In this document: one piece after another, positions 48,441 to 62,100 of the stretch
Layout: the number at the start of each line of letters is the position of its first letter
How positions within the stretch are numbered: position 1 is the stretch's first letter
Assembly (NCBI GenBank): GCA_964017045.1
Contig: OZ024794.1
Coordinates: forward strand, 20,029,617 to 20,093,616
Origin: Omphiscola glabra
Lineage: Eukaryota; Mollusca; Gastropoda; Lymnaeidae
Reading direction: 5' to 3'
DNA length: 64,000 bases
Notes under the pieces: generated by a model
Database searches by the model: none
The model's input: the letters and a program-made list of their open reading frames with translations, nothing else
What the model was told of the DNA's origin: nothing
Program-made: the position numbers and the translations under genes

Positions 48441-49100
48441 TGAAGAAAGGCACACTAACAGAATCAACAAAGTCGAGCGATTTGAAGCACTACTTAATGT
48501 TACTTTAAAATTGTCTGACAGGAAATAATCGTACGGAAGCGTCCCATGAAACCCAAGACTTATGGCTATAAGATTAACAGAAATATCCTCATCAACACCA
48601 GGCACAGAGACATTGCAAATCCCATCTACATTCATAGGAGCCATAATGATCAATAAATTGATCGTGGGCCCTTAATATATAGAAGAAGAAGAAGATGTAA
48701 AAAAAAATATTTGAAAATAAATAGGTAAATTGAAATCAATTAGGAGGCAAACCGTAGATTACTATGATACTGTGAGGACTTCGTGGGCAAAATTATCAAT
48801 GATGGGAAATATGTGTCAAATATTGAGGAAAGAATACAGCAAGTCCAGGTATTCTGTTGCTTTACTTTAAAATAATTATTGAACTGAGCAAATGTTTAGA
48901 ACTTTTGACTCAAATCTGTTTGTTCTGCTATATGGTTGGGAAAGCTGGCGATGAAGAAAGAAATAGTAGGAACCTTCATGGGAAATTTTCCCCAGGAGAA
49001 TCTTTCACATGAAATAGTTCAAAAAAATCCCATTCATAGCGGTTAGGGAAATGACATCACAAAGAAGGGTGGACGAAGAAACGCGGTAAAAAAAGTTGAT
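48441..49100 (+). other. B intron 6 homologue between arrays
   Basis: Collinear with 12176-12730 of A. A block near 48545-48690, ending gaagaagaagaag, is missing in A and may be a small retroelement tail. Confidence 0.45.
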
Positions 49101-49104
49101 ATGG

Positions 49105-49560
49105 GTACCTCATACATGAGATGGATGCGTCATACCATGATATGGTTATTTCATACAATAAAATGGATTTATCGTACCATAATATGGACATGTCATAAAA
49201 TAAAATGGATTCGTCATACCATGAGATGGATATGTCATACAATAAAATTTGATGCGTCATACCATGATTTGGAAATGTCATACAATAAAATGGATGTGTC
49301 ATACCATGTTATGGATATGTCTTACAATAAAATGAATTTGTCATACCATGAGATGGATATGTCATACAGTAAAAGGGATGCGTCATACCATGATATGGAA
49401 ATGTCATACAATAAAATGGATGTGTCATACCATGTTATGGATATGTCATACAATAAAATGGATTCGTCATACCATGAGATTCATATGTCATACAATAAAA
49501 TGGATGCGTCATACCATGATATGGAAGTGTCATACAGTAAAAGGGATGCGTCATATCACA
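49105..49560. repeat. 42-bp minisatellite, about 11 units, in B
   Basis: Same unit as 12735-13003 in A, expanded. Any open frame here is repeat-driven. Confidence 0.87.
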
Positions 49561-50829
49561 AGAAAACACCTACTTATAGTATAACAAGGCAACTTGTTTT
49601 AGATAGGTCTTTAAGGATATAATAAGAAGGAAATAGTTCATAAAGAAATTAAACCATATATATAAGAATGAGCTATACTGACATAACTCCAAAGAACCGA
49701 AAATATTTTGATACGTTTGGACTCTTAAAACAATCATAGTTATTTTCTATTATTTTACGGAAATCGAATAAATTTACATGCGCAAAAAAATATTCTATTT
49801 CCGCTTTTTTTTAAGCAATAGTTTGAGTATTATTATTATTAAATTACAAATACATTTAAAGAAACAACTAAAGAACTATCTTAAGCATTTTATATGCGCT
49901 TGAAAGCTATGAAAAAACATTAAATAAAAAGAAATATGATCAAAGAATTACACAGTAATCACATTTATCGAGAAAACCTAAACATCAGTTGTTATTAGTG
50001 CGTTCTTTAGTGCGTTGTCAATAATGCGAAGTAAAATTAAAATTAATTAGGTCTAAATAATCACGCAAATGACGCCATAGTGCGAATTGCCTATTTAGCC
50101 AAAGCTAAAAGTTCTGTGATTTAATAAAACAGTGTGACAAAACTGATAATGTATGTTCGACTTCTTAAAAGTAAAATTAATAAATAGCATTGATTGCTTT
50201 TTAAATTGTTAAACTTAAAAACAAATTTAGCTTTGTATTTTCAACATTTAATAAGTTTTTACTTTTATTCATTCCAAAAATAAACTTTTATAAAATTTAT
50301 AAAGTAGTAAAACCGGTACATTTACAAATAATTTTAATAAGAATATGCCGTTTAATTAAATTGGTGCAGCAAAACTTCGTAGCCAAATAGCATTTTTAAT
50401 GCATCTATCTCTCATTAAATAAGAACAAAGCATATTAAAAGCAAAAAAAATCTTTTGGGGTATTTAAGGGGGGTACAATCCAGTGGATGATTATTTTTTT
50501 AAAACTCTGTTTGGGTTGGGGGGGGGGGGGTTAATACGATAGATTCATTTTGCCCAATGCAACACAAGATTAGTCTCAGAATGAATTTGATAAATAATTA
50601 ACCTTCTTCGATACATACATATCAAGGGTAGGAAATTAAGTTTATATATTTTTACTTGGATGACAATATCTTTCAATACAATGACATTACAGTTGTAAAA
50701 AATAGATGCTATATTCTAATATTACATATGAACATAAGTTTACCAATTAAGAAAACATAACTATACCGATGAATAACAAAACTCAAACATTTTATTCAAG
50801 TTAAAATTTAATTTTCAAAATAAATATTT

Positions 50830-51089
<260 letters not shown>

Positions 51090-51090
<1 letters not shown>

Positions 51091-52305
51091 ACAGACAGAG
51101 ACAGAAAGATAGACAATAGACAGGCACAGAGAGACAGACAGACAGAGACAGGGAGACAGACAGACAGACATACAGAGACAGACAGAATGACAAAGAGACA
51201 AAGAGACAGACAAAGAGACAGACAGAGAGACAAACAGGGAGACAGAAAGACAGAGACGAAGAGAGAGACAACAGACATAAACAGATAGAGACAACAGACA
51301 TAGACAGGGAGAAAGACAGACAGAGGCAGACAGAAAGACAGAGAAACGGAGAGAGAGACATACAGAGGAGATAGACAGACACAGAGAGAGAGAAACAACA
51401 TACATAGACAGATAGATAGATAGACAGTCAGACAGAGGCAGGGAGACAGACAGACAGAGACAGAGAGAGGGACAACATACATAGACAGAGAACCAGATAG
51501 ACAGAGACAGGTATACAGACAATAGACAGAGAAACAGAGATAGACAGACAGAGACAATGAGACAGAAAGACAGACATACAGAGATAGACAGACAGACAGA
51601 GAGTCAGACAGAGAAACAGAAAGAGAAACAGACAAACAGACAGACAGATACAGAGAGGGATACAGCAGATAGAGTCAGAGAGAGACAAAAGACAGAGACA
51701 GGGAGGCAGACAGACAGACAAAGACAGAGAGAGGGACAACAGACATAGACAGAGGATAGACATACAGGGAGGCAGACAGAGACATACATACAGAGATAGA
51801 CAGACAGACAGTCAGACAGAGAGACAGACAGAGAAACAGAGAGACAGGCATATAGAAAGACAGAGAGAAAGACAAACAGCGAGAAAGTCAAGAGAGACAG
51901 ACAGACAGAGAGACAGACAGAGAGACACACAGACAGAGAGACAGACAGAGAGACAGACAGACAGAGATAAACAGAGACACAGGCAGAGAGACAGGCAGAG
52001 AGACAGGCAGAGAGACAGATAGAGAGACAGTCATAGAGACAGACAGACATAGATACAGACAGAGGGACAAAGAAACAGACATGGAGACAGACATACAGAG
52101 ATAGACAGACAGACAGTCAGACAGAGAGACAGACAGAGAAACAGAGAGACAGACATATAGACAGACAGAGAGACAGAAAAATAGAGAGAAAGTCAAGAGA
52201 GACAGACAGAGACACAAACAGACAGAGTGACAGACAGAGAGACAGATAGAAAGACAGACAGAGAGACAGATAGACAGACATAGAGACAGACAGACGGACA
52301 GACAG
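51090..52305. repeat. (GACA)n/GACAGA-rich tract, about 1.2 kb
   Basis: Degenerate gacagacagagagaca continuing from the GATA block. It contains larger imperfect duplications (about 51780-51900 resembles 52090-52215). Confidence 0.9.
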
Positions 52306-52849
52306 ATCATCCTTGAATAGTTGCGAAAAAGTTATCTTTATTCGGTAAACTATATCTATACATGTATAAAAATAAATGTATGTATGTATGTCAAGTTTGT
52401 GCTTCTATACCATTTATCCAAAGAGATGAAAATATTGTGAATTGTACACACGCAGCAAATGTTTCTGAATTATTACACACATTTTACAATATTCCGTTTT
52501 ATGAGCTAAATATAATTTCCGTATGCTTTGCTTTACCTTTCATCCGATTGCGATGATACTATGGTAAGTTGTAGTGCACAGTTAAGGTTTATGAATTAGC
52601 TTATCCATTTTCAAATATTCATTTTGGGACCGGGGGCCCTAAATAAAAATTTTCTTATATGAGCTATACAAATATAATTTCAATCATTGCTATTGCATGG
52701 GTGGATAGAATCAATGAAATACAAGCGACATTTCAGTTTGTGTGTGACAGAAGTACAACCATTTTACAACTTTGCGTTTGGGGCCAGGGTCCCCAAATAA
52801 ATATTTGAGCTATATAAATATAATTTAAAACAGAGCTACTATATGGATG
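52306..52849. other. Helitron-like insert, right-hand noncoding part
   Basis: Contains two related blocks of about 150 bp (gagctatacaaatataattt and gagctatataaatataattt). They look like an internal duplication near the helicase remnant. No complete gene. Confidence 0.45.
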
Positions 52850-52993
52850 GATCAATCGCTTCAAGTGTGTGGACTATATTTTGAAAATCCATGCTTCTCA
52901 CGTGGACAGCTGTATGTTGCCTGCACACGCGTCGAAAAAACTTCTAATTTATTTGTGTACGCACTAGACGGGAAAAAAACATTTTCTATTTAA
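52850..52993 (+). pseudogene. C-terminal fragment of a Helitron PIF1-like helicase
   Basis: The frame reads SLQVCGLYFENPCF, SRGQLYVACTRVEK, then NLFVYALDGKK and a TAA. The GQLYVACxRV block is the C-terminal helicase motif of animal Helitrons, usually GQLYVACSRVG. Upstream helicase and Rep domains are missing. Stop at 52991-52993. Confidence 0.85.
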
Positions 52994-53068
52994 AAATTAC
53001 TTTAAATAATTAAAACACAAACACTTTTTCATTGATTGGCATTGCAACGCAAGACGGGTTCTCGCTAG

Positions 53069-54204
53069 TTAAGAAATAAAAAAACTGAACATAGAATGAA
53101 GATAGTAGAATTATTTAGAAATTTCAAAAGCATCACAGAGACAAGGTTCAGTTTAGCTGCAAGAAAGATGGGTTTCAACGTTGAATACGATGAAAGACGC
53201 AATTTTCATTTTTATTTTATGAATATGCTGTAAAAATTATTTTGAAATAGCTACGTAATAAGCTGGTTCATTTTTGCAACCCTTTTGTTAGGGCGTGGTC
53301 AATGAAAACGTTCAGCTGTACAGTCCGATTTATTGATTGTTTGATATTAAATTGTTTTATAAAACATTTGTTTCCTTATGTCCTTTTTTTCCAAGTATTT
53401 CCATACCTTGATTCACACATTTCCTTCTACCTAGACCTACTCTGGAGTATCGTCCCTTAATTTTCATGGGCTATTCTTAAACAAGAATAAAATTGTATTA
53501 AATTGAAACAAGACAAAAAAGTTGCTAGAACAAACATGAAAAAAAAAGTAGTGCTACACCAAACAGGAAGAAAAATGTTAAACACAATCAGGCTGTTGTA
53601 TTTAATAAATAAAAATGTGGTCACAGTAAACAAATCAATAGTGAAAAAAGAAGAGCGAATTGATTCAGGCAACAGTTTCTTCCCAGCTTTCCGTCCCGAC
53701 CGAAAGACTCCCTAAGCGGTGCTGGGTGGTAACGCAACACCTTCCCTCCGGAGTGAAAGCAAACCCGCCAATACCCTAGGGAGTGTGGACTGCGTACGCT
53801 TTAAACACAGCGTTCTCAGTCAAATGGAGGTCCCCCAGGCCAGGGGTGAGGTTCACGGCGTCCCGCCGCACGATCTGTCATCGGGGAAACCCGCGTCTTA
53901 CCAGTGTGGAGGTTTTCCGGGGGGTGTGGAGGGGGGGGGACATTAAGAGCTCCCACTTGAAGGCCCACCGACGCCGTTTCCCAAGTGACATTTTCAGTTA
54001 TTTTAAAAGATAAACAAATAAAGCTATATTTATTAGCGAAGAAAACAGGTAGGATGTAGCTGCGCTGCGACTTATGGTAAAAAAAGCCATTTAAAACAAT
54101 GTAATGTAAGAATTCATGCTCATCGCGTGCAATTCTACAATAATATCAATTTTTGTGTTTACATATTTTGAAGTTTGTAATTTTGTAATAAATTTTTTAA
54201 CCAT
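53069..54204 (+). other. B intron 6 homologue after the Helitron
   Basis: Collinear with 13160-14284 of A, including the GC-rich repeat at 53664-53987. Confidence 0.6.
53664..53987. repeat. GC-rich interspersed repeat, copy B
   Basis: Paralogue of 13760-14070 with the same orientation and position. Open frames are composition effects and differ between A and B. Confidence 0.6.
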
Positions 54205-54330
54205 GTCGTTGTAACGTTTCCTGTTTAAATGGTGGAGTGTGCACTGGACCAAATACCTGTAAATGTACTCCTCCGTATAGCGGTGACCACTGTCAAACGT
54301 TTGCTCTTGTCACAGGAGTGTCCTCACAAC
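54205..54330 (+). pseudogene. Copy B EGF2 remnant, acceptor lost
   Basis: Open frame (CNVSC, NGGVC, NTCKC, YSGDHC). The acceptor accag has become accat. The gtaact donor is kept. Confidence 0.84.
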
Positions 54331-54600
54331 GTAACTGAAATATGCGTTTAAAAATATATTGTAGCTATTTTACTAAATTATGTGCTTCAGGAAAGATATT
54401 AACAATTACACTTGTAAATTGAAACAAGAGATTCCGCAATCAACTAGCTTAAAATAAACTATTGACGTACAAGACAATGAACAAACCTGAGATAAGATGT
54501 TTATTTCTGCCCTTGTGACAGCATTTCTTCATTTTGTTTTAGGTAATAGTTGATTAAAGCATAATAAGTAAGTTAATGTAGTGTGAAGTTTCGTTCACAG

Positions 54601-54673
54601 ACTGCCCACTACCTGCTTCACTTGTCAATGGTATAATTGATTGCCACTATTCAAATACATCACACAATCAAAT
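54601..54673 (+). pseudogene. Copy B CCP3 first-half remnant, donor lost
   Basis: CPLPASLVNGIIDC is open and the acceptor tcacag is kept. The donor gtaggt has become ggaggt. Confidence 0.84.
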
Positions 54674-54779
54674 GGAGGTTTGCTTAATTTTATTTCAAAC
54701 TTTAAAAAAATATTATATAATATACATATATATTTATATATATAATTGTTCCCAGAATATCTCTTTAATTCGTTTACTC

Positions 54780-54905
54780 TATATTTATTTCTCTCTTTCT
54801 CTATCTCTTTCATTTCTCTATCTCTTTCATTTCTCTATCTCTTTCATTTCTCTATCTCTTTCATTTCTCTATCTCTCTTTCATTCACTCCATCCCTTTCA
54901 CCCTT
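54780..54905. repeat. 17-bp pyrimidine repeat
   Basis: The unit ctctatctctttcattt repeats four to five times in B intron 8. A has only irregular pyrimidine tracts. Confidence 0.8.
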
Positions 54906-55045
54906 CACAATCATTTTCTCCGGCTCTCTCTCTTTCTCTCTCGATTATTCTATTTCTTTCTTTGTCTGTCTCTTTATCTTTCCTTTTAATTCTGTTTACG
55001 TATTAATTTCTCTTTCTCTTCTTTTAAATTGTTTGTAATATTCAA

Positions 55046-55167
55046 AATATGTCATTACAACTGTACATCCGGGTACATGTTTGAGGGTACAAGAGCCCAA
55101 ACGCTTAACTTCTGGTGTGACGCATCATTGGGTTACTATGACCCGCCCTTGACCCCTGGCTGTGTCC
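55046..55167 (+). pseudogene. Copy B CCP3 second-half remnant, acceptor lost
   Basis: Open frame with VCQ changed to ICH and FSCDVS to FWCDAS. The acceptor ttcag has become ttcaa. The donor gtgag is kept. Homology to A continues about 160 bp further into intron 9. Confidence 0.84.
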
Positions 55168-55324
55168 GTGAGTTTCATTCATTAAATAGAATACATGTTT
55201 TGTAACAATAGAGACGTGTAGTTAATTTTTTTTTTTTTAAATAAATATCCACAACAAATTTTACAAATGTTAATTTAGGAAATGGTTTAGATAAATACAG
55301 ATTGTGTATCTTGTTAAGTCTAAT

Positions 55325-55345
55325 AATTTTGATATTCTTTTCTAC
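55325..55345. other. Duplication junction between copies B and C
   Basis: To the left the sequence matches intron 9 of A up to about 15330 (taataatttt). To the right it matches the A 5' flank from about 1025 (ttctact, ttattgttcacaaatattt). Short T/A-rich similarity at the joint suggests microhomology. Confidence 0.75.
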
Positions 55346-55578
55346 GTTATTGTTCACAAATATTTCACATGAGAGTCGTGCTTAACACAACTTAAGATTT
55401 CGGTACGTCCATAACATACAGTATACTATATAATAAACACTAATACACAGTATACTAATAATGTACACTAATAAAGTTGTTCTTTGCCCTTAAAGAAAGC
55501 ATGTCTTTCAGTCAATATTCATTAACCGTTTCCTACTTTACCCCCCCCCCCATTCCGAAAATTCTGGTCACCGTAACT

Positions 55579-55773
55579 CAGCTGCTCTAATCATGTGGGT
55601 CGCGACCCTTCTATAGGTCGAACGACCTTTTCTAGGGGTTGCCTAAGACCATCGGAAAACACATATACTCTACAGATATGAAGTAGCAAGGAAAATATTT
55701 TTTGGTTGGGGGTTGCTACGGCATGAGGAACTGTAACAAAGGTTCGAGGCATTAGGAAGGTTGAGAACCACTG
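55579..55773 (+). mobile_element. SPIN-like non-autonomous hAT element
   Basis: 195 bp starting cagctgctct and ending gaaccactg. Exact 8-bp target duplication CCGTAACT at 55571-55578 and 55774-55781. Internal motifs gtgggtcgcgaccc, cctaagaccatcgg, tatgaagtagca, catgaggaactgta and cattaggaaggttgagaacc match my memory of SPIN (SPACE INVADERS) elements of vertebrates and some invertebrates. Copy A has the empty site at 1288-1295. Confidence 0.85.
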
Positions 55774-56109
55774 CCGTAACTTAACATAACCTTGCTTTTC
55801 TAACTGATATATGTTTCATAACAATAATAAAAATAGTCTTGTATACTTAAGTTCACAGGACATTTATCTCGTGCTTCGTTGCCTCGTTAGACTCAAATAC
55901 ATTTAAATGATAAATAGAACTTTCCATGTTATATTTTGGCCCCGATACTATTAGATAAACTTTATCTACAAAGACATTACAGATAACGTTTAAATACTGA
56001 CACATTTTCCATTGTTAGTTTCAGCATATTTTAATAGTTTCATTAAAAAGTGATCAGCTTTCTAGACTTGATCCTGGTTTAATTTAAAATTAAGAATTTT
56101 TTTACCGAA

Positions 56110-56168
56110 ATGTGTTCAGTAAAGTTTTTCATTCTTGTCGTCTGCTTCACATTTGAGTGGCATGTCTG
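56110..56168 (+). CDS. Copy C exon 1: signal peptide
   Basis: ATG at 56110, 59 nt, donor gtaag. Equivalent to 1625-1683. Confidence 0.84.
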
Positions 56169-59100
56169 GTAAGATCATTTTTGTTTTTGTTAAATTTTTT
56201 ATTTTTTATAAATTAGCTTATAATTCACTAGATAAATTAGCTTAAAAGATCAATAGAAAAATTTGGTTCAAAGATCACTATAGATAATTTAACTTACAAG
56301 ATCACTAGATAAATTAGCTTACAAGATCACTGTAACACATCAATTTAACCTTGATCTGTCACACGACAATAGTATTTATTCTTACTGCACTCTTGAGTAG
56401 GGATTCGAAAATAATGAATTATAACACAAGAACAAGTAGGGACTAATTTCTTATAGCGTAGTGAGAACTCATGATTTTCTGAGTAGTAGAGAGTGTACGA
56501 ATTAGCTTAGTAGAGAGTAGACATGTTTTGGATTTTCCTGTTGTATTAATTTCGGATGGAATATTATTCAAAGTTTGTGTATATTATATTCCTTACATTG
56601 TAACTATGTCTGTTAAGAGGATGCCCTAACACCAAGGATTTATTTGTATTATTTAATAACAATGTACTGTGTGATATATACAATTGGAGCTGTTTCATTC
56701 GTGAGAGAAAGTGTCAGTGAGGTAGTGATAATAATTCAATAAGTAGCTTCAGGCCATCCAACATATCACAGTATTAGTTAACAATGTGGCATTGTAACAA
56801 TTGTTCACATAAATATCAGAAGTGCTACATTTGTTACATACACATATTGTTACAATCATTAAATGTTGTTTAAAACGAATTAACTCCTATGTTAAATCTA
56901 TATCATAATGATATATTGATACTTTCGTTTATGCCTGTATAGGTTTTCTCAACTCACCCTTTTCTTTGTATATCTATTGAAAATTGTTCCTTGAAAGTAC
57001 ACTTCATTATTTCACATTTTACAAATCAAAAGCATTTTTGTCCACATTTAGCTCACAACGTTTAGTGGGAAATAGAAAACCTCGGTTCCAAAACCAATTT
57101 TCACTTGAATGTCTTACCATTTATTGTCGATACCATAAATTAATTATTTTAGTAAAATATGAACTTTCAGGTTTTGATTTACATACATTTTTAAGGGACC
57201 TGAACAATTTAATGAACAATCTATTAAATAATTTTATGAAGAATCTAATGAACAATTAAAAGAACAATATAATGAACAATAATTTCGGCTTTGTTGAGTG
57301 TGCTTAAATCCTTTTAACCTGAACAAAAAATTAAAATTGCCAATTGTAAAATGTAACATCATTGTTATTCCAATTCATTTGGATGATAGTGAAATAACTC
57401 CATGTATTAAAAAGCATAGTCATTTTAAAAAAAAAACTTTATCGTATCATTTTAATATTTCATATTAATGCATTTTTTTATTATTGCTTAGTGCTTCCAC
57501 CATTAAAGACGCAAGAAATGTTGAAACTGAAAGTAAGACAAATTTATTTTTTAAAAATTAATTTAACAACTTTAATACATATTTTTTTCTTAATAGTTGC
57601 TTGGGTGCACCTAAGATTAGCATTGACTAAATATATTAAGGAAAAAATGACACCTAGGTTAATGGTCCAGTAGAAATCCGTAAGATGGCCGGAATCAGCC
57701 GTTAGGCGGTTTATGGATGAGATCCAGCTGTCAGAAGATTTGAGCTGGTTCCTAAAAGGTTATTTACCGTCCGACGGTCGGTACTCCTGGACCTGGAACG
57801 AAGTAGAACTGGATGATTCAGATAAGATGTTTTAACATGGTGACATTTGACAACAGCTAGCATGGAGAAAGCAATCGTGATGTTTCGTATTCTTTATTCA
57901 CGCTTAAACTTGAGATATAAATAGTCGTAACATTATGGCCAAAAATCTCACCATGAAAGATTTTAATTTTATTTTACGAACTCATAATGATAAGCCTTAC
58001 AAAAACGAAACACTGATCCGATCTCTTTTTATTTCCTTTTTCATTTCTAAAAATATTTTTCTCTCATTTTTATATAACTTTGAAAAAGTATTCATCTCTC
58101 ATTTACAAAGGTTTTAAATTGTTTTAATATGCTCGACTAACATTGTAGGCTTTCAACGATGTCAGTTCTATGTTTTAAACATAGAAACCAAATGGAAGCT
58201 AACGCAGACATTAATCTTTAAACAACAACGCTACCATCATGAACTGGTTTAATCCGGTCGAGGAGCTTTTCTTTTAGTGTTCCGTGGGAAAATCTGTTTA
58301 GTCCAAAGTGTTACTCTTAGGACCTGTTTAATACTTGGTTGCTTTATTTAACTGTACTAATGGCTAAGCCCTAAATTTTATGACTTGATGCAAATCAGGG
58401 ATCAAGCAGTCGAGAGAGAGAGATGAATCACCCGCGACTTTCGACTGCCTTAGTTTTTCATTTTGATCTTGTTTGATATACGTGGATATATAGAAGAAAG
58501 ATGTTTGAATAATTCAATTAGCCGTAATTATAAAAATGTCATAGTTTAATTATAAAGCAATTCATCTATTCTGCCACCCAATTATGCGCGTATCAATTTT
58601 TTCTGTAACTCTATTATTAACAGGGAACACAATGTAAAAAATAGATCATTTATCATTATTTCAATTTAAATAAGTTCATTTCCGCTCCAAGTCTTTACAC
58701 AACTAGTTTTATCATCGTTGTAACATGGTATCATTTTTATATCATTCAATTGTGTAGATTTCCATTGTTACATTTTATATTATTAGTGTAAAAAATGAAT
58801 TAATAAAATAAGCTTTTAAAACTTTTCAGTATAATAAAGAAACACTATCCAATGTTCGTGGAATAGTTTTCTTTTGTGGCGAGTCTGACATCTGATGCAA
58901 AGTTTAATCCTTTTGTGTGTTGGAGTCTGCCTTATGATGTAAGGGTTTATCCTTACGTTTGTTGGAGTGTCTGACATCTGATGTGAGGGTTAATCCTTAT
59001 GTTTGTTGGAGTGTCTGACATCTGATGTGAGGGTTAATCATTACGTTTGTTGGAGTGTATGACACCTGATGTGAGGGTTAATCATTTTGTGGTTTGGAGT

Positions 59101-62100
59101 CTGTCCTCTGAGTTGAAGGATAATTCGTTTGTTACTCCTTAAATGAGTCTCTTTCTTTTTACCGATCCGAAAGGTGAGGAAAGAGGTTAAAACCACTGTT
59201 TGCATCACTAGTCATGTCACTGTGTAAAACTTTGTTTGTAATCATGTAAGCCAACCTTCCTTTAAACTGTTAAAGATATTTCTTATAATCTTTTTTTTTA
59301 AATGATTTTCTTCAAAATTGATATGCACGTTTATCTATTTCATAATTTATATCCTTTTATTTAATTTTGCATTAAACAATTGCAATGGTTTTTTTTTTAA
59401 AAACAATAGATTGTAAAACACCACCAGCAATAGTCAACGGAAACGTTGCTTGCAAATTCGCCGATGAATTAAACACAGAGATGTAAGTAGATACAGATTG
59501 AATTTAATATCATGTTAGTCTTTTTAAATAATAAATTATTAAGAATGCAGTTTTTCTATGTGTTTAATTTATTAATGTTAAATGTTGTCTAGGTGAAATC
59601 ATTCATTTATGGGCTGAAAGTGTATATTCAAATGCATTTTCAAAAAAACATGTCTATTTATTTCGATCAATACAAGTGTTACGTATCGTTACGCTAATAA
59701 AGATTAAATCTGTCTTACTAGTTGGCTCGTAGACGGAACAAACCGTAACATATGACGGATGCGAAGAAAACCGATACCAAAGCTAGTGATGACAAAATAC
59801 AATTTAATTATATAAAATAATTTTTTATACAAATACATACAGAAGCAAAAAGTGAATCAACTTACAGCATATGGAGAAAAAGATACAATACTCAACAAAA
59901 AATTTTTAATTTATACAAGCAATAATAAAACGTCTCGCGTGCCTCTCTCAAAATGTCTCATAGAAGATGGCGTCGTTGGGCCTTCGAGCGCGAGCTCTTA
60001 AAGGCCCCCGGCACACCTCCACGCGGGCCAGCCGCCGGGTTTCCCCACCGACAGAGCGAGCGTCGGCACTCCGAGTACCTCCCCCCTGGCCTGGTTGACA
60101 TCCGGTCGACCGAGAACGCTGCGTTTAAAGCGTTCGCAGTCCACTCTCCCAAAGGTAAGGGTGGGTTTGCTTCGAATCCGGAGGGATGGTATTTTTTTAC
60201 CACCCCCCATCGCCCAGGGAGTCTTTCAGTCGGGATGGAAAATTGGGACGAAACGGTTGCCTTGGAGCGGCTTTCTCACGGCTGCGTAGCTAAAATCATC
60301 GGCATGGGCTTTGACAGCCACCCAAGCCTCATATCCATCAACGGCAACAAGTAATCATGTTAGACACTGCTATTCCCGTTGGGAGTCATGCGGTCAATTG
60401 TTTTTTTTTTACTTCGGGTGAACAAGTCCACCCAACTAGTCCGCCACGCCACGAAGAGACACGCGTGTGTCGCTCTATGGTGTTTCACATTTTCAAATAG
60501 AACATGTGTTTCGTAGTTACTGATGGGCAGAGTCTAGAAGAAATATTTTGCTAGTAGAAGAGCTGTACGTGGTCATTATAAATATCTATACATAGATATT
60601 TATAGCTATAGAACACAAACCTATTTCCTTTCAAAAGAAAACAAACTGCTTCCTATGGTGTAAAGAGGAAGTGCGGATGGGGTGGTCAGCCCCGTAAGGA
60701 ATTTTTTTCTTTATATGGAGGGGCGGTGACTTTGGCCACCTCCTGAGTTTTTTTTCGTAACCCTAGTTACGCCACTTCCGGTGATATAAAAGTAACAAAA
60801 CAATTAAAATGAAACACATAAATCCAGCTTGTTCCTTATTACGATAGAAGCTTTCTTGGTTTACATCGTGTTCTGTAGACGTCTTGTTAACGTCGTGAGT
60901 CTCGTGCGTGAACTTTGGCTGAACCCATGTTTGGCAACACGATGGGTGTGGTTTAGTTATAAATTGTCTCACTTGACCTTGACTACATGAAAAGATAGTC
61001 TATAATCGAATTCTTTAGAATTTACGAGACAGGCCAAATACAGATACAATGTGTGACCCTTTTCTGGAAAAATCTATATGAAAGACTATAAATAAGCCGA
61101 TCAACATATGGAGCAGCATGAGCTAGAGAGAAACTGCGAGACAAAAAAGAGATACAGAGATTATTATACGAGTCGAAAGCTAGACCAATAGATTGACATA
61201 CAGTACTGACCGTAGATATTGTGCATTATATGTGTGTGTGTGTGTGTGTGCACCGTCCAACGTTGTATCGGTACCAGTTCATTGCTGCGCTTTAGTGAAT
61301 CGCCTTAGTTATGTTCTATCGCCTTAGTTATGTTCTATCGCCTTAGTTATGTTCTATCGCCTTAGTTATGTTCCATTCCAAGTTGCAATTTTTTAATTAA
61401 CTTAATAAATTACTATTTTTAATTAGCACTAGCTTGGGCATCGTTCTTTATTACTGTATTTAATTAATGGTGTCGACATTTTTTATCTACTGTTTGTCAC
61501 GAACCATAGAGTCAAATAAAAGATTAAATTCTCAACACATAGAGGTACGTACCATTCATATTAAAGATATAGAAACGATTTAAACTTATTGAAACCTATA
61601 TTCTAAAATTAGTAGCACATCTTTCGTTCAACCGAAAGAATTTCAGCAACAGTCATTGTCTTTGTATCGGAATCAGAGACCAACCGAAAGTGATTTTCTG
61701 ATTTCGTCTCAAACCGAAGCTAAAAATGAATTATGGCCGAAACTGAATCCGAAACCAAAAGCATAACGAGACTTTCGGCCGTGACCGAAATATGTAGATG
61801 TTTTGAAATTCGAACACGCATACATTCTGCATACATCGAAAAATGATGGATAAAGTATCAATATTTACTTTTCTTGTAAAAAAATGAGATCTTTTTTAAT
61901 ATTAATAAATAAACTTCTATTGAATACTTTGGCTTTTACCATTTTAAATTAAAAGTAATTTAAATTTCTTAAAAATGTATTTTAAATTCGTATGGTAAGA
62001 GAAAACTGGGACGATTTTGGGCGGGGGGGGGGGGGGGTTCATGCAAAATAGACCTTTGAGAGCCCTTTCTTTTATAATTACAACTCTATAGAGACATTGT

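Noticed and set aside
52362..52556. 64-codon frame before the helicase remnant
   Set aside because: No recognisable helicase or Rep motif and no similarity to known proteins that I can see.
59953..60354. 133-codon frame in the GC-rich repeat of copy C
   Set aside because: Not kept in the copy at 4350-4880; lies in an intron of a gene on the same strand.
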